The notes beneath the pieces are model-generated. The model saw nothing but the letters and a program-made list of their open reading frames with translations, was not told the DNA's origin and did no database searches. Source: Haematococcus lacustris (Eukaryota; Chlorophyta; Chlorophyceae; Chlamydomonadales; Haematococcaceae). Taken from it: 64,000 nucleotides of DNA. Position numbers and translations under genes: made by a program. Positions within the stretch are counted from its first letter, which is position 1, and every line of letters starts with the position of its first letter. The stretch lies in NCBI GenBank assembly GCA_030144725.1, contig JASKMD010000025.1, forward strand, positions 6,311,208 to 6,375,207, written 5' to 3'. This document shows, one piece after another, positions 57,759 through 64,000 of the stretch.

Positions 57759-58535
57759 TAGGGTATGTCCGCTAATATTAGCTCCGAGCCAAAACTGCTA
57801 CTATAGCTAATATTAGCTCTACCACGAGCTAATATTAGCTAAAGTGGCGGCCGGGCAGCCGGGGATCGAGAGGTACATTTCTCTATCCCTGCCAAATGCA
57901 GAGATTTCGCTATCTTGCGTATCTGTCAAGAGATAGCCCTGCGTGTAACAGAAGAAACTTGTTACCGCAACCTTGCCAGCTGTAAGGGGACACGTGAGGT
58001 GCAAACACTCCATTGAACTGCATGAAAACATAAAATATTAAAGGGGTCACCGGTCACTACGGCACTGAGCTACTCCCAGCTGCTTATGTTCAACGCTGCA
58101 TCATTCCATTTGTTATTCTATTTGTCACCCGGTCCAAGTGCGCAGGGGTTTGTTCGCGGTCACATGGGGCAGCTGTGACTTGTTCGCGGTCACATGGGGC
58201 AGCCCGCGAGCAAAGACTGCAACGGCTTGCGCTGGTGGTCGTATGACGCGCACTATTTTGCAGCTACCGATGTGATAAACGCTATCGAAAACGATGCGGT
58301 ATTGAGAGAGTACTGAGAGACTTGCATGACCCATGTAAGGCCCCATGAGTCCAGGAGGCGGCCTCCGACGGCGCATCATCAACCAGGTGCGCAGGGGTCG
58401 CAGCGCCGCCGGGCGCAGCCATCGCGCTAGGAAGCGAACGAAGGCGCGACTAGGATCGGGAGCTAATATGAGCTAATATGGTTGGCTGGCTATTATTGCT
58501 AATACTAATATTAGCTGGGGGGGGGAACTACCCTA
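57759..58535. mobile_element. hAT MITE with GCTAATATTAGC repeats (larger copy)
   Basis: 777 bp. Ends TAGGGTATGTCC and, from the right, TAGGGTAGTTCCCCCC; a perfect 8-bp duplication CCGGGGTG is at 57751-57758 and 58536-58543. The palindrome GCTAATATTAGC or close variants occurs several times near both ends, followed by TCCGAGCCAA. Related, in inverted orientation, to 52482-52765. Confidence 0.88.
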
Positions 58536-59027
58536 CCGGGGTGGCTGGCCGCACCAGGTCAGCATCTGGGGTGGCTGGCCAAGCCGGGGCAGCAGCTCGG
58601 GTGGCTGGCCGCACCAAGTCAGCTACTGGGGTCTTTGCCTTGGCCAAAGCTGCGGCATGGGTGACTGCAAGGGCTGCGGCATGGGTGACTGCACGAAGAG
58701 GAAGATGTAGAGATATGCCGGCATCGCAAGCAGCCACAGGAGCACCATGACTTCATAAGGGAGGTTCAGTGCCCTATCTAGTGCAAAGTCAAGACTTGGT
58801 GACTTGGCGCACGGAGACACTACCCTTGCATAATGGCTTTGACTTGGTGACCGGGAAGGCTGTCTAGGGATGGCTGTCTAGGATATTTATAAGCACATCC
58901 ACATCCTCAAAATGTGTTTTGTTGCAAACTTTGCATCGGGAAAAAGTAAACAATGTTTTTGGGGGTCGGGAACGAGTATTTAATTTTATTTTCCGGGGCC
59001 TCGCGAATCGAAATAGATAGTACGGTA

Positions 59028-59594
59028 ATCAGCAAACTATTTGCCGCAGTGTGCAGAGTTACAGGCGGCATACTACAAGAGCCCGGCTCCCTGTCACTGA
59101 CAGGCTGGGAATGCGTTACTGCAGTGCTGCTCAACGCTGTGTTTAGGACTTGTTTGCAGAAACGACGGGATTATTTACTTGTGAAGCATGCTTGTACAAG
59201 TATAGACGCAGGCCACATTGCAGTGTGTGGCTACAGCCCGGTATACAGGTTAGCCATGGCCATGTTGTTGGGTATGTTGCAGTAGGCAACATGGCGACGT
59301 CACCATGGGTACGAACGTGGACCCGAGCTCACGTGCACTGACTTTGAAGTACACCAGGTGTCCTTGTACACCACTCGCACTCAGCTGAGGCAACGACACT
59401 TGAGGGTTGCCCGTGAAGGCCTCGCGTTTCGTGCCATGTGCAGCAGAGAGCGCGATGGCGGCTCCGGTGGGATGCACTAGGTGGCCGCGGTCGATGGCTG
59501 GTGGCGTGGAGACAGATGCTGATGATGCTTTCGCGATGCGAATTGTGCAGGCTCGGCCTAGCAACCAAAGCTGCCTTGCGTACAACCTGCTGCG
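59028..59594. other. Stretch before the 379-codon ORF
   Basis: Several overlapping open frames; none is preferred. It may contain 5' exons of the following gene. Confidence 0.4.
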
Positions 59595-60734
59595 ATGTCG
59601 CTGCCTCCGTTGGTGCTTCGGCCTCACAGTCCAGCTGCTCCCAGGCGTCACACCGCCAGTGGCAGTGGGCTGGACCCTGCAGCCCAGCTCAGCCCTTGCC
59701 ACCAGGGAATGACAACAGACTCACCTCAACATTCACGTTCCCAGCTGCAGCTCACCAGCCTGCAGCAGCTGCATGTCCCCGGTACGACATCAACTGCCAC
59801 CAGCCTGCCCATCGTCAGCACCAGGTCGCAGCCCAACTCTCCTGGTGGCTTGCCCCAGGTGGCATGTAGCCGCAGGCTTGCCACTCATTCACTAGATGGC
59901 ATGCCGTCCACGGATGTGTTACATCATAGTCAGCCCATCTCCCGCTTCGGCCGCCCTGCGTTACAGCGCACAGAGGCAACATCACGACCTTGGTCACAGG
60001 ACCTGACAATGGGTCAACAGGTGGCCACAGGGGCTAGAGGGACGTCAGGCCCATGGCAAAGCATGTCAGCTCAGCCCTCGTCACAAACCAACTGCTCCCC
60101 CTCAAACAACATGGAGGCTAGCAAAGAGCGGCGATTGCTGCGTGCAGAGTTCCTGCAGCAGCTGGGGCGTGGCCAGGGTGCCGACTCTGACACCTGGGAC
60201 GAAGATGATAGCCTGTCATCTGGCAGCCGCAACAGCTGCGGCAGTGCGCTGCATGTCCACAAATCGGGGGGCCAGGCCTATGACCTGGCAGCCCTGGTGC
60301 AGCCCTTGGGCCATTTGACCGTAGAGCAGCCAGCGCCGCCGCGCCATGTGCGCAGTGCTAGCCAGGTGCACCTCCTGCTGAAGCCAGACCCCACTGATGC
60401 AGTGCAGACTTCAGTCCTGGCCACCCCGTTCCGCACGTCTCTGTCAAGCAAGGTGAACAGCTCTTACGCAGCCCTGCCTGCTGCACACAGCCACCAGCGC
60501 TTTGGTATGATGGCGGCTGGCATGGCTCGACGTGGCCCTGCGGGCTCCTTCCAGCTGACAGCCTCGCCACAGCGGTTGCGGCGCTTGGTGCGCACGGGGG
60601 CCTTGCTGCCCTCAGGGGCCGCTGCCCTGGTGCAGCAGGACACCCTGAACATTGGGCTGTGGGGCCGTGACTCACGCCAGTCTGCCAGCCAGCTGGTCAA
60701 CCCTGGACAGAGCCAACGCAGCGCTTGCTTGTGA
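59595..60734 (+). CDS. Unrecognised Ser/Pro/Gln-rich protein, 379 residues
   Basis: A single long plus-strand ORF, ATG at 59595, stop TGA at 60732-60734. No domain is recognised. The N-terminal half is rich in Ser, Pro, Gln and Thr. A charged helix (ASKERRLLRAEFLQQLGRG) and an acidic/Ser stretch (DSDTWDEDDSLSSGS) lie in the middle. The C-terminal part is more ordered, with short basic segments (RLRRLVRTGALLPSG). The composition suggests a largely disordered regulatory or cytoskeletal protein. The ORF may be the last exon of a longer gene. It is followed by two copies of GCTTGCTTGTGACCCAGTAG about 38 bp apart (60720-60780). Confidence 0.5.
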   Translation: MSLPPLVLRPHSPAAPRRHTASGSGLDPAAQLSPCHQGMTTDSPQHSRSQLQLTSLQQLHVPGTTSTATSLPIVSTRSQPNSPGGLPQVACSRRLATHSLDGMPSTDVLHHSQPISRFGRPALQRTEATSRPWSQDLTMGQQVATGARGTSGPWQSMSAQPSSQTNCSPSNNMEASKERRLLRAEFLQQLGRGQGADSDTWDEDDSLSSGSRNSCGSALHVHKSGGQAYDLAALVQPLGHLTVEQPAPPRHVRSASQVHLLLKPDPTDAVQTSVLATPFRTSLSSKVNSSYAALPAAHSHQRFGMMAAGMARRGPAGSFQLTASPQRLRRLVRTGALLPSGAAALVQQDTLNIGLWGRDSRQSASQLVNPGQSQRSACL

Positions 60735-60963
60735 CCCAGTAGCAGCAACGCACCGCTTGCTTGTGACCCAGTAGCAACAACGCACCACTGCACCAAGCAA
60801 GTGCTTATCATTGTTATTACCAGCTGGGGAGCAGTGCAGCAGTGCATGTGCTCAGACCCTGAACTCATGTGCCCTCACATGCTCCGGCCGGCCGCCCTCT
60901 CCCACCCCCTCCCAGCTCCTTAGTAGCAGGTTTAGCCCACGCTGCAAAGAAACATGTTGTGAC
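60735..60963. other. 3' flank of the 379-codon ORF
   Basis: Contains a ~38-bp tandem duplication right after the stop. Nothing else is recognised. Confidence 0.5.
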
Positions 60964-61126
60964 TAGGGTACGCCCATAGAATTCTAGGTGGCTCGGAAAC
61001 CTAGAAATTTTTCCTGAGCCTAGAAACCTAGAAATAGAATTCTAGGTTGGCCGGCTGGAAACCTAGAAATTTTTCCTGAGCCTAGAAACCTAGAAATAGA
61101 ATTCTAGGTTGGCCGGTCGCTCCTTA
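60964..61126. mobile_element. hAT MITE with CTAGAATTCTAG repeats
   Basis: 163 bp with a perfect 8-bp duplication GTTGTGAC (60956-60963 and 61127-61134). Ends TAGGGTACGCCCATA and, from the right, TAAGGAGCGACCGGCC match the two ends of the hAT element at 29703-31033. The interior is about 2.3 units of a ~62-bp repeat with the palindrome TAGAATTCTA. Confidence 0.9.
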
Positions 61127-61134
61127 GTTGTGAC

Positions 61135-61847
61135 CTTGCTGCATGCTAGTGCACTGAAGCAATGAAAAGCATTGGAGTCGGAGATAAGGAACAGGGATCC
61201 ACATCTCAGCATACTGGGGGTTGCAGGTCACCCCCGCCAATGGCCCCGCAATTCACTTTTTGGCACCGTTTTTTTTCTTCCACCATTGGGCTCTACATCT
61301 CACAACGGTGTCGCTAGCAGCTTAGGCCCTCTTTTGTCGATTGTACTGCATTGTCTCGACGACTTGATTTGCTTCGCAATGTCATCCTCCATCTTATATG
61401 CGTGTCGCAACAGGAGAGGTGGATTGGTGGCCGGAGGCATTTCCGTGCCGAGCAGCCTTTGCTGCCGTTGGACTGGGCAACTCGCGAATACATCTCAGGT
61501 AAGCACGGGGTGCTGTTTCTTAGTGCGTTTTGCATACAATGTCAACACATGCAACCAAATCTGCTGACCTCCACAGGTGCTTGGCTGTTGTGAGGATCAG
61601 CATCAAACCCACAGCAGCCCAAGGCTCTTCCAAGCAAGTGCAGTAAGAGTGCAGCAAGGAAATCAGCTCTTGAAAACAGAGAGCAAGAGGTGAGTAAGGT
61701 TGTAATTTACCTCACCTTGTCTAGGTCAATTTGATGTTCACGCGCACACTTGCGCAACGCATGACAGGCATGAACAGTTGAGGGTAGCACACAACAGTCA
61801 CCTGCCCGACTTTCATCTCTTATTATTTATTATAAACGACGCTACGC
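61135..61847. other. Intergenic stretch
   Basis: An open plus-strand frame at 61172-61567 has no recognisable content. No firm gene. Confidence 0.45.
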
Positions 61848-62055
61848 TGTAGCGTGCAAGGCACCACGCTGACAACCGTTAACTACCTTCGTTCCCACAG
61901 CGTGACACGGCCAGGGTTTAGAACGTTTCCCCCGAGGAGTCGAACCTCTGAAGCAGGTGTGCGCGAAGGCCCACCTGCCCCTTTCGCCCACCATGTCACA
62001 CTGCAGTACAGAAGTACTCGGAGGCGAGCTAGGCTTCGAGGAGCCGTTCGCTACA
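61848..62055 (-). repeat. Chromovirus family-1 LTR, third copy
   Basis: 208 bp, TGTAGCG...CGCTACA, clearly homologous to the LTRs of the complete element but with a different 5'-most ~40 bp. The tRNA-like domain is at 61902-61999. It is followed by 89 bp of internal sequence (62056-62144) that matches the chromovirus just inside its 3' LTR (32744-32832) before being cut by the second element. Confidence 0.93.
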
Positions 62056-62144
62056 TTCCTCCCCCTCCAAAGAGGAAACGTTCCGCCCTCGTGAGAACAC
62101 GAGGACTCGCAACACTAATTAGTGATGCTAGGACAAACCATGCA

Positions 62145-62381
62145 TGTAGCGTTCAAGAAGAGCGCGCCTTAAATCTTTTCAACGTGTGAGCGCCATGCAA
62201 CGCTAGAAGCTGTTACAGGTGTCAGACTGTCTCAGCGTAACCAGGCCAGGACATAGAACGGCCCCCGGGGATCGAACCCGAATGGTGGGCAAGCAATACA
62301 GCCCACCATTTAACCTGCCTGTATCACACTTCGTCAGTGACACTAGCGGCCGACTGCTTAGTGCAGAATCGGAACGCTACA
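62145..62381 (-). repeat. Chromovirus family-2 LTR (3' LTR)
   Basis: 237 bp. Its sequence differs from family 1 except for the ends, but it also holds a hairpin ATGGTGGGC/GCCCACCAT followed by a T-arm-like TCGGGTTCGATCCCCGG with a B-box (sense strand, about 62234-62327). Confidence 0.92.
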
Positions 62382-62666
62382 TTCCTCCCTCTCCTAAGGG
62401 ATGGCCGTTCCGCCCATAGGCCATCATGGCATGGACTCGCAGTACTATGACCACTATTTGAGAACTCCTGCCCATCCGGATGCAGGTCGCTCTCAGGAGA
62501 TCAAGGTCACCATGGACCCTTCCAGCCCAGACTCACAGAGCCAGTGGACGCTGGGGACCAGACAAACCAGGCTTACATGAGCAACTGGAACCATAGTACA
62601 CCAAGGCACATAGCATGCAGCAAAGCAACCAGCAAGACTGCATGGAGCCCATGTCCCACATTTAAA

Positions 62667-64000
62667 TCACAGCAAGCCATGCTGAGCCTTATACAAGTTC
62701 ACGCAGTCAGGGGCATTTGCTAGATTGCTGGCAGGCTCCCAAGTGTTGTCAGAGTCTTCATAGCCCTTCCATTTGACAAGGAACTCTTTTGCTTTACCTG
62801 CACGCACATGCCGGTGGTTCACAATGCGTTCTACTTCATACTGTGGGGAATCATCTAGCCAGCCCAACTCAGTGGGGGGTAGACGACCAAAGTTGCCCTC
62901 ATAGGGTCTTAGCAATGACACATGGAACACAGGGTGAATCTTGGACATGGCTGGTGGCAGTGTCAGCTTTACAGCGTCCTCGCCCACATGAGCTTCAATC
63001 CTGAAAGGCCCCACATACCGTGGCAGCAGCTTCCTGGCTTTGCCCACCATGTTACGCAGGTTCATGGTACTAAGCAGCACACGGTCACCCACTTGGAACA
63101 CACTGTCCGAGGATTTCCTGTGTGGATTAGCATCATTGGCCTGACGGCTCTGTGCCAGTTTCATACAACGTCTGGCTTCTTGAACACCCTTTTCCCAGCC
63201 TTCAGAGAAGAACTGAGCCATAGGAGGTGGCAACCGAGGTAACTCATGAGTCACCGGTGTCACTGGGGACTGTCCATAGTTAACCAGGAAAGGTGTAGAC
63301 TTAATACTTTCTTGCCATGAGTTATTAATTGCAAACTCGGCAAACGAGAGGTGCTTAGGCCAGTCTCGTTGAGTGGGAGAGATATAATGCCTAAGCATCT
63401 CCTCCAACACTTTGTTGTAACGCTCAACCTGCCCGTTTGACTGGGGGTGATAGCTGGAGGTAAGTGAGTGCTTCATGCCCATTAGCTTGCATACAGCTTG
63501 CCAGAACTTACTCACGAAAAGGGAACCCCGATCACTCACAACTTCAGAGGGTAGCCCATGGTGGACAAATACCTTATCAATGAAGAGTTGTGCAAACTCA
63601 GGAGCGTCCATGCTCTCTTTGCAAGGCACCAGATGTACCATTTTAGAGAGCCTGTCAACGAATACACAAATGGAATCATATCCATGTGATCCGGACGGTA
63701 GTTTGGTTATGAAGTCCATGTGCATGACTTCCCAGCGGTATCCAGGTATAGACAGAGGATGAAGGAACCCCCATGGCTTAGCTGTAACCGACTTGTTCCT
63801 CTGGCATGCATCACATGTTGTTACATAGTGACGCACATCAGTGCGTAAGTGTTTCCACCAGAACACACGCATGACATGCTCCAACGTCTTAGTGATCCCA
63901 ACGTGGCCAGCATACTTAGCATCGTGCATCTCATGCAGGATATGCTCTCGTAGCTGTTTGTCACGGGGCACAATGACGGTGCGTCGTTTGTTATGTCTCC
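62667..64000 (-). CDS. Chromovirus integrase with chromodomain (partial, 5' end outside window)
   Basis: Integrates element cDNA; the chromodomain is thought to steer it to modified histones. An open frame runs from the window edge to the stop at 62667, about 444 codons, with no internal stops. Visible: a zinc finger (EMHDAKYAGHVG ... CDAC), the catalytic acidic residues in MDFITKLPSG, SDRGSLF and VERYNKVLEE, a GPF-type region (RYVGPFRIEAHVG) and a C-terminal chromodomain (YEVERIVNHRHVRAGK ... FLVKWKGYEDSDNTWEP). No true start is in the window because it is the 3' part of pol. Unlike the first chromovirus it is undamaged over the part seen, so this family may be young. Confidence 0.96.
   Translation of the reverse strand, partial: RHNKRRTVIVPRDKQLREHILHEMHDAKYAGHVGITKTLEHVMRVFWWKHLRTDVRHYVTTCDACQRNKSVTAKPWGFLHPLSIPGYRWEVMHMDFITKLPSGSHGYDSICVFVDRLSKMVHLVPCKESMDAPEFAQLFIDKVFVHHGLPSEVVSDRGSLFVSKFWQAVCKLMGMKHSLTSSYHPQSNGQVERYNKVLEEMLRHYISPTQRDWPKHLSFAEFAINNSWQESIKSTPFLVNYGQSPVTPVTHELPRLPPPMAQFFSEGWEKGVQEARRCMKLAQSRQANDANPHRKSSDSVFQVGDRVLLSTMNLRNMVGKARKLLPRYVGPFRIEAHVGEDAVKLTLPPAMSKIHPVFHVSLLRPYEGNFGRLPPTELGWLDDSPQYEVERIVNHRHVRAGKAKEFLVKWKGYEDSDNTWEPASNLANAPDCVNLYKAQHGLL

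Larger units (their letters stand above)
57264..59025. mobile_element. TA-duplicating TIR element (Tc1/mariner-like ends) with nested hAT MITE
   Basis: The left end CCGTACTCTCACTTTCAATT and the right end (complement) CCGTACTATCTATTTCGATT agree at most of about 25 positions, flanked by TA (57262-57263 and 59026-59027). Both ends also carry AAAAGTAAACAATGT and GGGGCCTCGCGAA words. The interior holds an AT-hook ORF fragment and the hAT MITE at 57759-58535. Length is 1,762 bp, about 980 without the MITE. No transposase core is seen. Confidence 0.65.
62145..64000 (-). mobile_element. Second Ty3/gypsy chromovirus, 3' part (runs off window)
   Basis: A 237-bp LTR (62145-62381) starting TGTAGCG and ending CGCTACA, then non-coding sequence and the integrase-chromodomain gene on the minus strand. 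It sits inside an older family-1 copy. If intact, the duplicate of ATGCA (62140-62144) should follow its 5' LTR outside the window. Confidence 0.93.

Overview
The window is nuclear DNA of a green alga, most likely a Chlamydomonadales species with a repeat-rich genome of the Haematococcus type. This is inferred from a plant-like M1 aminopeptidase split into about 29 exons with canonical GT-AG junctions, chromodomain Ty3/gypsy retroelements, very abundant CAG/CTG and G-rich satellites, and several DNA-transposon families. No bacterial operon, Shine-Dalgarno pattern or CRISPR array is visible. A 500-N scaffold gap lies at 45551-46050.

Layout. 1-13119: two near-identical direct copies of a segment (1-4505, cut by the window edge, and 7547-13119). 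Each carries a gene for a glutamine-rich repeat protein, a PIF/Harbinger-like element and an unrecognised gene. Copy 2 also has a later 1,070-bp Harbinger insertion. 14004-29096 (minus): a complete PepN-type aminopeptidase gene; 29 exons could be placed and their lengths close in frame to 953 residues. 29703-31033: a hAT element with a perfect 8-bp target duplication and a decayed transposase. 32537-40945 (minus): a full chromovirus with 207-bp LTRs and TCGGA target duplications. Its pol is split by a 2,134-bp terminal-inverted-repeat element (34218-36351) that carries an intact five-exon gene of unknown function. 41693-42428: a displaced copy of the first exons of the aminopeptidase gene. 43128-45550: satellites, including a 25-bp palindromic one and a long GGGGA tract running into the gap. 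49592-52051 (minus): a complete four-exon GT92-like glycosyltransferase gene. 52876-54341 (plus): a SAM-methyltransferase-like gene. 55773-60734: a small coiled-coil gene, a TA-duplicating element with a nested hAT MITE, and a 379-codon ORF. 61848-64000: a first-family LTR fragment cut by a second chromovirus whose integrase-chromodomain gene runs off the window.

How it fits together. Three genes look like ordinary host genes: aminopeptidase, glycosyltransferase and methyltransferase. Most of the rest is layers of mobile DNA, and many insertions can be ordered in time because their target duplications are intact. The strongest candidates for something undescribed are: (i) a tRNA-like fold inside the chromovirus LTRs, with a compensatory base pair between LTR copies; (ii) the TA-duplicating element with a complete non-transposase gene; (iii) a hAT family whose members share ends but carry different iterated palindromes; (iv) a coding satellite whose G7/G8 runs move translation through all three frames.
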